From NCBI GenBank assembly GCA_963678705.1, contig OY783213.1, positions 10,296,451 to 10,360,450 of the forward strand: a DNA stretch of 64,000 nt. Direction: 5' to 3'. Of the stretch, positions 1 through 10,842 are shown piece after piece. Each line of letters begins with the position of its first letter. Position 1 is the first letter of the stretch. The notes beneath the pieces are model-generated. The model was not told where the DNA came from. It saw only the letters and a program-made list of their open reading frames with translations, and did not search any database. A program made the translations under genes and the position numbers. Source of the DNA: Panorpa germanica (lineage: Eukaryota; Arthropoda; Insecta; Mecoptera; Panorpidae).

Positions 1-112
1 AGATTCGCTGTCAATGCCTCATTTCTTGATATTTATTTATGAAACTTTCACAAAGTATTCTTCAAATGTCATTTTATCATGTAGTAATTATAGAAATAAT
101 TATATATTAACT
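1..112 (-). repeat. Partial copy of the 8.3-kb TIR element
   Basis: This stretch is a near-identical reverse complement of about 8283-8394, part of the TIR element at 8247-8948. Only a few substitutions and one indel separate the two copies. Similarity stops near 112. The window edge cuts the other side, so the rest of this copy may lie outside. The 64-residue open frame over it has no recognisable protein features and is incidental. Confidence 0.75.
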
Positions 113-897
113 GAGTCGTCAAAAAACATTATCGAAAATATGTTTTTTTTATCTACGTTAGTAATAGACTATTTAGTTTTCTTGAGGATAATTCAACGGC
201 AATCGTGAACCCTCTCAAGTTTTCCTTATTTACCAATTATTCAGTTGCTAATTAACCATTTCTGAAGCAAGGAGTATCATAGAACGGAAACGGAGTAACA
301 CGCGGAAGTAATTACACGCGAAAATATGATCCTGGCCTAACAACAGACAAACGCAATTCATTATTTAATTAAGCAAAAATAACAAAAAGAAAATAACTTT
401 TCAGACATGTCAAACTGTCTCTTATATTCTTTTTTGTAACAAACTTTTAAAGTAAATTACAAAATAGAATAGCAAGTAGCTAAAGCAAATACAAAACACC
501 AGTGTTTTCCTCACGTTGGTGAACATGTAAGTTCATATACTCGACATGTCCACTGCACCTTTACAGAGACTGGGGCATGTGTGGCAACGGCAGCATGGGA
601 CGTGCAAGTCACATATCAAACAAAATGAAAAATAAAAGGATATGGTGGAAGTGATATTTGATATTTTCCAGTGATTTTACTATGTCGGTACAATGTACAT
701 AAATCTACTGGAAGTAATATTTCGCTCTAGAGATTTCTTACCAGGCCCGCATCAACCAAAAGACAACTGTATTGGGCCCGTGCTAATACATGCTACAACG
801 CTAAACCTTTCCGAACCTTGTAAATGCAATCAACCATCTCATACTGGAAGTAAATGCAATAGTCTCTTTTATAACAGTGGTGTATCGATAAATAGGC
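113..897. other. Intergenic, no gene recognised
   Basis: AT-rich sequence without a supported gene. A 90-codon open frame begins near 693, but its 3' third runs into a dispersed repeat that recurs at 58.7 kb. It resembles no family I know, so it is not called. Confidence 0.5.
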
Positions 898-1062
898 CTG
901 TGTCCTCATTTTTTAGTGGTCGATTTTTCAATTGTTGGTTAAAATTGATGTTAATAAATGTGTAAATATCTAAAGTTCGACGGAGATATAGCAATTAAAA
1001 ATTTGAATTATAGTTTTAGCGCTAGAAATGGTCGGCCATATTTGTATAACGTGAAATGCATT

Positions 1063-1371
1063 TGTACGAAATAAAACCATGCGAGTATTTGTAGATTGAA
1101 TAATTATTCAATTGTTTAATGATAAAATAATTTTACACTTTTTAATAACTTTGAACCAACATTCTTATAATAACAAGATGGTTGGGAATTATGATCTTGA
1201 CAGTGTAGAAGCCCAAAACACAACTGACACGAATGCCATATCGCTGTAGCGTACAGCAGTCGTCGTATTGTAGTCATGCGCATTACTTCTATTAGAGACA
1301 ACAATACATTATAATGTTGGAATGCCAACAGAGACATCTTCTTATGTTCTGTACTAATTTTGTACTGAACA
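1063..1371 (-). repeat. 3' LTR of the BEL/Pao element
   Basis: It runs from TGTACGAAAT to TACTGAACA and matches 3881-4189 at every base I compared. It follows the gag-like frame in transcription sense. No clear polypurine tract is visible in the bases just upstream on the minus strand (1372-1400 on the plus strand). Confidence 0.92.
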
Positions 1372-1526
1372 TAAATTGCCAGCCAGCAGAAGTAGATAAG
1401 CTCACAACTAATATCAAATTATACAATGTTACATAAAATTATTATAAACCAATTTACAAAAAATAATGTGAACTTCTTAAAACTATTATAAACAAAATTA
1501 CACAAAATAACATAAACTTCTTAACT

Positions 1527-3212
1527 CTATGGTAGTCTACATAATTTTGTGAAAATAATATAAAACAAATTAATTACTATCCTAAATATAACAGAAACCA
1601 TAATTATCAATGTAGCATACATTATCAATTGCATAATGTACACAACAATCATCAACTCAATAGTTACAATTTTATTGAAACAATTATCTTTTAACAATTC
1701 CAACAGTACAGATGTTTGTTTTACATCAATGTTGTAAACATTGCAATTAATATCTGATGGAAGTATTGTATTTGAATCAAAAATTTTATTTGTTGCTTGT
1801 TTGATTCGCACCAGCAACACTGCGCTAATAATCTCAAGCTGGGGTATTGTAAGTACCTTACTTGATGGAGCTACACTAGACTTGTAGCAAATTAAATTTG
1901 TTTTTAACTTAATATTTATAAAAATAATATTGTGTTTTAAACCTAATATCATGATACTGGTTGATCTGTTTAATAATGTTTTATAAACCTCCAATACTGA
2001 AGGATTGCGTCTAAATCTTTTTTCCAACACATTAAATCTTTGCGGGGCAACTGAGAAAGAATCCTCCAATTCTATTTTATTTACTAGGCTGAGTAATGGC
2101 AAATCAACAGTTAAATTATTTTTAAGTGCTACTGAATTCTGAAATTTATGTTCAGCCTTTAAGTAATCCTCAGAAAACTTATCTGATTCCTCTGGGACTT
2201 TCTCAGTTGTCCAAGATTGTTCCATAACATTCTCAAGGTTTGTATATTCACAAATAGCAAGATTACATACAATATTATTATGTGAATACTTATTTTTATT
2301 ATACAATTTTCTTGGAACCACATTTCCTTTATTATTATTATTGTCATGTGACATATTTTTATAATCTAAACTATACTCAATTGCAATTGCACGTCTTTCT
2401 AAAAATGAAATAAATTCTGCCATAGTAGGCAGTTCTTCTAAATTTCTTTCCATGTGGAAAGTGCGGTTAGTAACGATATCTAATTTTCTACTTAAGGCCG
2501 AGATTAAAATCATATCCCACTTGTCTACAGGCTCATCAAGATTTTTTAACGCTTGTAATTGCTGTTTTACTTGACATAAAAAAGCCCTTATATCGACTGC
2601 AGTACCTTTCTGCATGTTGGGAATATCAAGTATTATATTAATGTGATAAAAGATTAATCTCGCCTTATTTTCATACCGCGCTAACAATAAATCAATAGCC
2701 TCTTTGTATGAGCTGTTCACAAGCGGCAGATTTATAATTATTGAGAGAGCCTCATCAACGAGATACTTTCTCAAATAAAAAAGTCTTTGAACATCGGACA
2801 ATGATGCATTATTGTGAACCACTGCTTGGAAGAGCTCATAAAAGGGCTTAAACCTGGTTATATCCTTGCCATCGAAGGTTGGAATTTCCACCGCTGGGAG
2901 CTTCAATGGAACTAATTCAGGCCTATTAACTTCTTTTAACTTATTGATGCTAGCATTTAATTTTGCAATAATGTTAAAATACTTCTCTTCAACTTCTTCA
3001 ATGTCTTCCTCATCTTGATCATCAATTTCTAAAATGCTGTACTGCGTGAGCTCGTACGATTGGAATGTAGTCATCATCTTTTCTTTTTTCACCTGCAGCA
3101 CATCCACTGTAGCGGAGTCGAGAGCCCTTGGGTCGCTGACGTAATTGTCCATCCGTGATATTGCACTTTTTGCAGCCGTCCGCGCCGATCTAAGCCTTTT
3201 CAATCCCTCCAT
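1527..3212 (-). pseudogene. BEL/Pao Gag-like polyprotein, deletion derivative
   Basis: This is a 561-codon open frame. Residues about 1-90 are charged and helical and begin MEGLKRLRSARTAAK. Residues about 105-290 match the DUF1759-type Gag region of BEL/Pao elements, with IPTFDGKDITRFKPFYELF, an ALSIIINLPL stretch and a YENKARL motif. The part after about residue 330 does not continue as normal Gag-Pol. It is low-complexity, except for a short segment near residues 455-470 containing VLTIPQLEIISAVLL, which resembles the segment before RNase H in BEL Pol. The protein is therefore probably a Gag fused to a scrap of Pol by deletion. The CCHC knuckles expected at the end of Gag were not seen. A functional capsid role is possible but unproven. 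Confidence 0.75.
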
Positions 3213-3858
3213 CTTGCTTAGGTGATAGATTCGTACTTATATGATAGATGAAACGTGGATGACAAACTAATCCAGGTTAATCCAGCAACATGAGAAGTTT
3301 TTAATAGATTGGTACTTGCAGATAGTAATAATAACTTTGTACCTTCATGAGTAAAGAAGTATTTTACTCTCCTCCAGCATCCATGTATCCTCTTCCGTAA
3401 TGAATAATTTTTCTTAAAATATAAACGTGTAGTAATCCAAATTATATGCGAATCCGCTTAAATCAAACGTTGCATTACCCAATCAATGGCAATTGATGAC
3501 TTGCCAGGCCGCCATAGGGTAAATGTAACAAAATAGCTTGCACTTGTGCTGGTTACTATACAGATGTAACCTCAAAACACCACGAAATCACACGCGGGTA
3601 CCAATGGCTTGTAAGGCCAGTTTTTTTTTTTTTGTAGGATTTAAAACCTTCTTGAAATGTAATTGTAAAATATCCAGCTTCGCTTGTAAGGCTTCTGGAA
3701 ATGTAATTGTAAAATATCCAAATCCTCCGTGAATCCGCCAAAATAGAGCGTCCCATTTACCCAATCAATGGCAATCGCCAAGGGGCAAATGTAATAAAAC
3801 GCCAAAAATACAATGAAAAACACACGCGGTTAATAAACTCGAAGGATCGGCTTTGTAA

Positions 3859-3872
3859 GACTCGAAGGACCA
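3859..3872 (-). other. Putative tRNA primer-binding site
   Basis: On the minus strand, 8 bp inside the 5' LTR, the sequence begins TGGTCCTTCGAGTC. That is the usual form of a primer site complementary to a tRNA 3' end. The exact tRNA was not assigned. Confidence 0.5.
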
Positions 3873-3880
3873 GCTTCGCA

Positions 3881-4189
3881 TGTACGAAATAAAACCATGC
3901 GAGTATTTGTAGATTGAATAATTATTCAATTGTTTAATGATAAAATAATTTTACACTTTTTAATAACTTTGAACCAACATTCTTATAATAACAAGATGGT
4001 TGGGAATTATGATCTTGACAGTGTAGAAGCCCAAAACACAACTGACACGAATGCCATATCGCTGTAGCGTACAGCAGTCGTCGTATTGTAGTCATGCGCA
4101 TTACTTCTATTAGAGACAACAATACATTATAATGTTGGAATGCCAACAGAGACATCTTCTTATGTTCTGTACTAATTTTGTACTGAACA
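3881..4189 (-). repeat. 5' LTR of the BEL/Pao element
   Basis: Direct repeat of 1063-1371 at a constant offset of 2818 bp with no difference found. It precedes the primer-binding-like site in transcription sense. The target duplication GCATT follows at 4190-4194. Confidence 0.92.
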
Positions 4190-4701
4190 GCATTTATACG
4201 TCAGTTATTTGTTGAGTAGATCAGTGCTGTGGTAATGTTTTGTAGCTGTTCATAGTGAAATAATCAAGTCAAGTCAAATAATAATAAGTTTTTATTTTAT
4301 TTAACCCTGTTACGGCAGACATAATATTGAAATTTGATTGTTCCTTGAAATAGCTGTAAATAATATTTGATATTTTGATATATAAATACATATAGCAGAG
4401 ATTTATGAGCTGTAAGTTTGGTAATCTGTAAACTTGCCAGAGTTCTATCTTGAATATGCTATCTCTTTTACGCTCTGTTGTATAAAAGAGATAGCAAATA
4501 GCGGTTGTGATGTCACATGCAGTTGCAATGTTGTACAACGTTGAAACCCTTTAATAATTAAAGAGAAAAAGTGACTTTTTTAATTGTTAATTTCTCTTGA
4601 AATATAAGGAGTTATTAAAAAATAATTGAACATTTGAGGTTCTAGTAACCCACTTTATCAATATATAGTACAGTTTTATAGAAATTAGACATAGGACACA
4701 A

Positions 4702-5152
4702 ATATACTCGTATATGATTGGCATTGAATGGATTAAAATTAAGCTGCACATTTGCTATCTTCCACAGACAATGTAAAGTACATTCGAAAACTTCATATGA
4801 AGAACTAAAGTATTTCTAAGTAATGTGACTCCTGTGTTTGAGGTTATAAACTTAGAACCAAACATTACGCAAGTAATTTAATTTCAACATTAAATGTAAC
4901 TGATTTTAATAATGGCATTCCTTTGTCGCAATTAAACCGCATAATTTGTCTGACGTGGTGCGACAGGACGACCCTTATATCATATGGCAGTCGTTTTGTT
5001 GTTCAGAAAGCAGAACGAAACACATTATGATGACATTATGCAAACCGAACTTTGCAGGATAAGAGACACTCTAACCCTACCCCATCCCACCCTCCTACGT
5101 ACCTCCCGCAGCACCTTATTGCATGAGAATTTCTTAGCTGTGATTTTAAGTG
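4702..5152. other. Intergenic, nothing recognised
   Basis: This lies between the dispersed repeat and the next transposon. Overlapping open frames at 4984-5274 run into the transposon end and show no protein family signal. Confidence 0.4.
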
Positions 5153-5154
5153 TA

Positions 5155-6115
5155 AGGCTGGGTTCACACGGCATTGTAGTGCACGTTTTTTTGCAGTATA
5201 AACTTTATCGAATAAATAGTGGCGCATACATTTTATATACGACGTTTGTGCCGCAAAAAAACGTACACAGCTAAACTCGTTTATCGAATACTCACCGGAC
5301 TCAAGGAAATCGAATAAACTTTAACGTATTCGCCTTGCAGTGGCGCCATAGTATTATACGGTTCGGTATAGTAACCGAACAAGTGTTTAGTGCTCAAGTA
5401 TTATTTGCACGTGCTCCAAGTTTATTATTAGAAGGCATTCGACGAATCTTTTATAGATAATGATTTCTTTGGTGGAACAAAAGGCCGTTTTGTGGGATAA
5501 AGCTATGGAATTATATAAAAATCGCGTTGCACTAAAGCGGCGTTACACACAATATTTTATCCAAGAATTTCAAATTCGGCTACTATAAATTCTAACAGTA
5601 AAAATCTAACAACAATACCTTCGCTTCAAAGTTCGAACTCTATTGATTCGTACGATTCAAAATTAATGCAATTAATAAAACCTAAATAATACCTATATCA
5701 AACAGCGTTTTTTTATTTCTTTACTTACCTTAAATATATATGGTAGCAAATTTCATTTTAGTACATTCATTTTGCCGTATGAAAATTGCAGCTATACGTT
5801 TTTATTAAAGTTCAAATTACAAGAGTTCGGCGGCGACTCATACTTAAAACAAGTTGTGGGGTATCAACTGCCGATATAACTAAAAAGCACTGATTCACTT
5901 ATTTTTCATGTGTATAGAAACGAATACGATAAAATTCATTATCGTATTATAGATTTATACCGCTCTTATAACCTCTTTTAAGAATAAGTCGCTGACGAGC
6001 TATCGTGATTTGAACTATAATAAAAATTTACTGTGTAAACATTCCGTTGATTATAATACGTTTAAAATCGAATACTGTAAAAAACGTACAGTATAAAGTC
6101 GTGTGAACCCAGCCT
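5155..6115. mobile_element. TIR DNA transposon with MADF-like remnant
   Basis: Perfect 16-bp terminal inverted repeats (AGGCTGGGTTCACACG) at 5155-5170 and 6100-6115 are flanked by TA on both sides. Subterminal sequences related to the motif ACGTACAGTATAAA recur inverted near both ends. The 961-bp interior has no transposase but contains a short frame resembling the start of a MADF domain. MADF or Myb-like accessory proteins are typical of PIF/Harbinger elements, so that superfamily is the best guess. The TA flank is shorter than the usual TWA, which keeps the assignment open. Confidence 0.7.
5460..5588 (+). pseudogene. MADF-domain N-terminal fragment
   Basis: This 42-codon frame starts at an ATG and contains LVEQKAVLWDKAMELYKNR. 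It resembles the first helix of MADF domains, where a conserved LWD is followed by a YKNR-like segment. The frame stops before the second conserved tryptophan of the domain, so the product is truncated. It lies wholly inside the TIR element and is probably a relic of that element's accessory DNA-binding protein. Confidence is limited by the short length. Confidence 0.4.
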
Positions 6116-6398
6116 TAGTTCTTGACAGTTGTTTGAAAACTTTTATTCTTTAATAAAAGGAACTGTCTGGTAGAAATATTCATTTAACAACTTTTATATA
6201 AATAAATCATAAAATTTAGTTGCTGCATATGTCAGTTGGATAATCGTGATATGAAAATTGATTTCATTGTTCAACTTTATAATTTTAAAATGTGACTGTT
6301 ACATGTTGAAGATACTTCTACTTTAATCTCTATATTTAAAGTATTCATACTCGTATTTATAAATTATAAATTATGTATTACAAATATTTATAAATGTA

Positions 6399-6977
6399 CG
6401 AGGCGTGTTTTTTAAGTAAGTACCGTTTTGGAATTAAAAAAAGACGTGCAAAGATATCGCAATAATTTTATTTTTACATGAAAGCCTGTACCTTAATCTA
6501 CTTTTCTACAACCATTACAGTCTGATTCTTCATTGTATACGTTGTTTACTGAGTGTTTAAGATGCCTCCGACAATCGTGCGTCCCGCCGATTGTGAAGTA
6601 CGGGCTGTTATACGATTTCTTAGTGTTAAAGGCGTAAAACTGATCGATATTCATCGTGAGATCTGTGAAGTTTACGGACAAAACATTATGAGTGATGGAA
6701 TGGTAAGGAAATGGGTGAGAGCATTTAAAGATGTCTTCAAGACGATAACGAAGTCAAAACAGTTGTGATACAGTGGTTAACAAGTCAGGCGGCAGAATTT
6801 TATGAGGAGGGTATTCAAAAACTGGTGCCACGTTATGACAAGTGCCTCAATATTCACGGAAATTATGTAGAAAAGTAAATTAAGGTACAGGCTTTCATGT
6901 AAAAATAAAATTATTGCGATATCTTTGCACGTCTTTTTTTAATTCCAAAACGGTACTCACTTAAAAAACACGCCTCG
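6399..6977 (+). mobile_element. Internally deleted mariner element
   Basis: This 579-bp element has 112-bp inverted repeats (6399-6510 and 6866-6977) that are almost identical over their whole length without indels. TA dinucleotides flank both ends (6397-6398 and 6978-6979), the mariner target. The interior keeps only the two ends of a mariner transposase. Most of the catalytic core is gone, so it can move only in trans. Confidence 0.9.
6562..6878 (+). pseudogene. Mariner transposase, core deleted
   Basis: From the ATG at 6562, residues 1 to about 55 give the mariner helix-turn-helix, with VKGVKLIDIHREICEVYG followed by MSDGMVRKWVRAF. After about 6730 the sequence switches to the next reading frame and gives the family C-terminus, including VVIQWLTSQAAEFYEEGIQK and the terminal YVEK before TAA at 6876. 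The DDD catalytic region that normally lies between is absent. The junction is out of frame, so no fusion protein is expected. The start is at the usual place, shortly after the left inverted repeat. Confidence 0.88.
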
Positions 6978-7500
6978 TATATATAGTTTTTAGTTAGTAT
7001 AGTCTGTGGTTTTTAGTGCTAAAAGTTAAGAAAATTATTAATTGTTAATTAGCAATCATACAAATTTCATGAATTTTTAAAATCTTGTTACACATTCTGG
7101 ATTCCAACACCCTCTCTCCCCACTATTCAACTTAACTATTAAAACTGTTGTACTAATATATTATTTTAATAAATAATCTTGCATAAAAATCTTTATTAAT
7201 GTCAAAAAACGTAAATTTATGTCAAAAGATGACTTTTGTTATGTAACCTTACATTAAATTAACGTAAAAAATGTTATGTAACATATAAGCTTTTTATGTA
7301 AAATAATAATTTATTCAATGAAATTTGAATTAATTTTCTTATACTTTATTATTTTAACAAAACTTACCCAAACTGATGTAGAAAATAACAGCAGATAAAA
7401 TAAATACAAAGAAAACTAAAGCGACACCAATAAATATACTGCGGCGGTAACTCATGCTGCACTATTTACTATTTTTCCCGTTTTCCGGTTTTCCAGTTAC
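6978..7500. other. Intergenic, nothing recognised
   Basis: Very AT-rich sequence with short T and A runs and no supported gene or repeat. Confidence 0.4.
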
Positions 7501-7905
7501 ATTTTATTCGTCACGTTGCTTTCAAACTTTCACCGATATATTAACGTTCCGACAGGTTCGAACGTCAAAAACCAACTGACAAAATGCAGCTAAGATCGCA
7601 GACGCTTTATATACCACGCGGCATGCCGTATGCCGGCACACGGAGATGGGAAACGGTATATCCAGCAAATAGAAGTACCACAAGCGCACACACTCGAAAG
7701 AAAATTGGAAAATGTGTGTGTCCAGGAGCCGAAGACATGGCTTCACGAGAGGAGGCTGTGGGAGATTGAGTCTATGAGTCTGAATTGTATTGGACCCCAC
7801 AGTTAATAAAGAATAAGGATTTCCCATTTTCGCGCGTGATGATCTGTCCTTATATTTATAGACCGTTTTGACGGCAGGACTTTATTATCGCCATTACGTC
7901 CAAGC
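7500..7905 (+). repeat. Possible solo LTR-like sequence
   Basis: This is a GC-richer island with a TATA-like TTTATATA near 7605 and AATAAAG near 7806, about 200 bp apart. That is the layout of an LTR promoter and polyadenylation signal. No matching second copy, clean TG..CA ends or target duplication could be fixed, so this is only a suggestion. Confidence 0.2.
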
Positions 7906-7967
7906 CTCCTGGTAAATATAAAATAAGTCAAAATAGTGCTGAGTAGACATAATAGGCTATTATATGC

Positions 7968-7972
<5 letters not shown>

Positions 7973-8030
<58 letters not shown>
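7973..8030. repeat. (TA)n microsatellite
   Basis: An almost uninterrupted run of about 28 TA units. It lies between transposon remnants. Confidence 0.95.
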
Positions 8031-8037
<7 letters not shown>

Positions 8038-8246
8038 GATATACATATATCATTTTACTTAAAATTAATACACTAATTCGGATAGCACATAAATCCTAAT
8101 CCTAAGCAATTATCATTAACCAAATTAATCCGATATATATTAGTCATTACAATCTAAAACCACTTTAACGCTACGTATTTCTACCTATTTTCTAAATCCT
8201 TTAACCCTTACTTGAAAGACATATCTAACATTTTGTGATGTAACAG

Positions 8247-8948
8247 TGAGGGGGGTAAGGTCAAAACGAACAAAAAGACACAGTTATTATATAGTTATTT
8301 CCATAATTACTACATGATAAAATGACATTTGAAGAATACTTTGTGAAATTTTCATAAATAAATGTCAAGAAATGAGGCATTGATAGCGAATCTCCGCAAA
8401 CATCACAAAAAAAAGTAACATTGTGGTGCCATTCATAACTCCTCACTAGATTTTCTGAAACCGAAAAACCAAAATGATTTCATTAGTTGATAAGTTTCTG
8501 CAGGTAACACTGTTAAGTTTTTCTTTTTTTATTGATTTTTCAATTTATTACAGCACTTAAAAGTCAAAATACCGATTTTTCATGAAAAAAATCAGAAACT
8601 TTGTTATTTTAAAATACGTTGAAATTAAAAAATTAAAAAAAAACTCGACAACGTTACCTCGACATTTATGCAAAGAAAGAGTGTGCAAAATTTCCCAAGA
8701 ATCGGTCCAGTAGATTTTGAGCTAGAGAGGGCATCGACTCTGAAAAAGCTATGTATGAGAAACCGCATTTAAAAGTTTCAAAGTAACACGAAAGCAGACC
8801 AGAGAGGTGAAGACTTAAAACTCTGTATCTCCGACAGTTTTACTCCAATCGACTTAAAATTTTTACACAATAAACTTAATATGTTGTACAATAATATAAA
8901 TAAATTTAAAAAAAATGAAAAAAGAAGTTGAAGCCTTACCCCTCCCCT
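8247..8948. mobile_element. Nonautonomous element with GGGGTAAGG inverted ends
   Basis: The left end near 8247 reads GAGGGGGGTAAGGTCAA. The right end near 8948 is an imperfect inverted copy, reading GGGGAGGGGTAAGG on the minus strand. The 700-bp interior has no intact frame. Part of it (about 8283-8394) recurs inverted at the window start, which shows it is a repeat family. Superfamily and target duplication could not be set, so the ends are approximate. Confidence 0.5.
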
Positions 8949-9530
8949 TAATTCTTCTTAAAAAATAAATTTGCCTCCTGCTTATAAAACGTCTTAATTA
9001 TACCTTTTTAAGTATTATAATAGACAATGTTTTCTAAAAATTATTGGCTTTTAGAATAACTATAAAATAATACAAATAGACCAATATAAATTGACTGGTT
9101 TTGTTTATTACTAGGTTTTGCTCAACATGAATAACATCTTTATTTTGTATTAAATGTTGATTCATGTTCTAAGACTCTATTCATATAATTATACTAATAA
9201 TGCAACTTTACAAATATCTGCACTAAAAATAAACAACATTTTATTTGTACATATATTTTTTAACGATCAATTTGTCTTTAGCAGTTAGATTGTTAAAAAC
9301 TTCATTTAAAAATCACGAATATATATCTTTATGATATTTTCTTTAAAAATATGGTAATTGGCAATTAGACTGAACAATTATTAAAATAGGTAACAAACAT
9401 TTTTGTATCTCTTTTCTAATAATAATTTTGAATTACAAACGTGTGACTTTAATCGTTTTATTTTTATCTTTTTATTTAATTTATTTAACGTTGTCGTATT
9501 TCCGATGTATTCTCATTTATGTGCACAAAC
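8949..9530. other. Intergenic, nothing recognised
   Basis: AT-rich sequence without a supported gene. It ends where the rRNA-like piece begins. Confidence 0.4.
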
Positions 9531-9640
9531 GTTATGCCTATACTCAGCCGTAGGGCAAGGGAAATATTTAAACTTGCGTCGAGGTGGTGTGAGACGGTCT
9601 GGACCCCCATCGGTGCATATCTTGATGGTAGTAGCAAATA
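9531..9640 (+). pseudogene. Fragment resembling 28S rRNA
   Basis: About 110 bp resembles an internal part of large-subunit rRNA. It ends with a GGTGCA.ATCTTGATGGTAGTAGCAAATA-like stretch, which is a strongly conserved 28S segment, preceded by CCTATACTCAGCCGTAGGGC. GC content rises sharply above the surroundings and falls back to AT-rich sequence on both sides. Nothing else of an rDNA unit is present, so this is an isolated nuclear fragment and not an rRNA gene. The open frames across it are incidental. The identification rests on recalled 28S sequence. Confidence 0.55.
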
Positions 9641-10842
9641 CAAACTTTTGGTTCCCTATAGTGGTTTACACATACATTTTTTTCTACGTATATTTCAAAT
9701 TTGCCGTTAAAATGTGACGTATATATAATATAAAATACCATCTGAAAGTCTGATAAGAATATTACCTGCCCCAAAATTCTCTTTCATACCACAAACAATT
9801 TAATCGTTGCCCATATAGACGAACATAATGTGCCCCTATATTCATTTCATAACCTCTTGAAAAAATGTATTTCGTCTAGGTAGCACTAGATGGCACTACT
9901 CACGTAAATGTAGTTATTCATATACGCCTACATGATATGCAATCATTTAAACTAAGTATCCGTGAGATGAAAAAGAACGACACATTAACTTTTGTATTTT
10001 TACGAAATATTTGTATTTATATTTCTCTCTGACAATAGAATTGAAATTGACTTGCGAAATAAGATTTTTTCAGTATGATATAGTCGCATCGGTACACTTT
10101 ATCATGAGAGAAAGTTTCTATTTTAATGTTTATCAGAGAAAGGTGGGTTTTAATTTTTAGTGGGTGGGATATTTTAGTAAAGAGATTCAACGTTATCTAA
10201 CCAATGCAGAGTACGTCACGTCCAACGATTTACCATCTCTTGTTTACGTCATTTACTACTAACAGCTGAGTTCTGTATCTCATGAAATAATATATTATGA
10301 AGGTTGTGAAAAGAAATTAGATATATGCATATCTAAAGCATGCAGTAAAACTGAAATTCAAATTTAATATAGCTATAACTAGATATTTGGATATTTACAA
10401 AAATAAAAACGTCAATATACATATATTAAAATTTAATTATATAATATTTTATTTGAATAATTTAAATATTATTTAAAAATTTAAAACGCAGCTGCTAACA
10501 TTACGTATGGCAACACTAAATTGCATTATGCAATCTGGTATCAATAATCCCTGGCATGTTGACATGCGTTGTTTACCTGTTGCAATAAACCAAAAAAAAA
10601 CAGATTATACCCATGCGAGTGAATGATTTTGCATTAATTCTGTACGTGATTATTTTGTGATGTATTTTGTTTATAAACAAAAATAATAAACGTGTATTGT
10701 GTGAAACACATTAAATATACCTTACGAAGTACATGCCATGCTTTTCTTTGCTTGAAAAACCGAATTATTTTTTAAAATATAATTGACAGTTTGAAACATA
10801 TAGCTTTAAGAATAAAAACAAAATCGTCTTTGCATAATCAAT
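9641..10842. other. Intergenic and upstream region of the REC114-like gene
   Basis: AT-rich sequence with no gene seen. An AGATGGCAC motif near 9890 belongs to a motif class that recurs in the window. The last few hundred bases must hold the promoter of the gene starting at 10843. Confidence 0.4.

Larger units (their letters stand above)
1063..4189 (-). mobile_element. BEL/Pao LTR retrotransposon, internally deleted
   Basis: Two 309-bp direct repeats (1063-1371 and 3881-4189) look identical base for base and carry TG..CA ends. A perfect 5-bp target duplication GCATT lies at 1058-1062 and 4190-4194. The single large frame between them reads on the minus strand, so 3881-4189 is the 5' LTR. A primer-binding-like sequence beginning TGGTCCTTCGAG lies 8 bp inside it (3859-3872 on the plus strand). 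The internal region of about 2.5 kb is too short for a full BEL element of roughly 6 kb, and protease, most of reverse transcriptase and integrase are missing. Identical LTRs imply recent insertion, so a deleted copy was probably mobilised in trans. Confidence 0.92.
898..4701. repeat. Dispersed repeat copy 1, split by an LTR element
   Basis: The pieces 898-1062 and 4190-4701 together align with one continuous repeat at 58686-59311. The 3127-bp BEL/Pao element sits between them. The repeat has no coding capacity that I can see and I do not recognise its ends or family. Similarity stops abruptly at about 4701, just after the ataggacacaa motif shared with the other copy. The two copies differ by substitutions and small indels, so this is an older dispersed repeat. 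Confidence 0.75.

Noticed and set aside
693..965. 90-codon open frame with CKCN and SHTGSKCN cysteine motifs
   Set aside because: Its last third lies in a dispersed repeat and the cysteine pattern fits no family I can name. No splice sites frame it convincingly.
7522..7827. 101-codon minus-strand frame
   Set aside because: No family signal. The region has TATA and polyadenylation-like signals on the plus strand, so an LTR-like origin is at least as likely as a gene.
9403..9717. Two overlapping open frames of 104 and 63 codons
   Set aside because: Both cross the 28S-like fragment, and the openness comes from that GC-richer RNA sequence. No protein signature.
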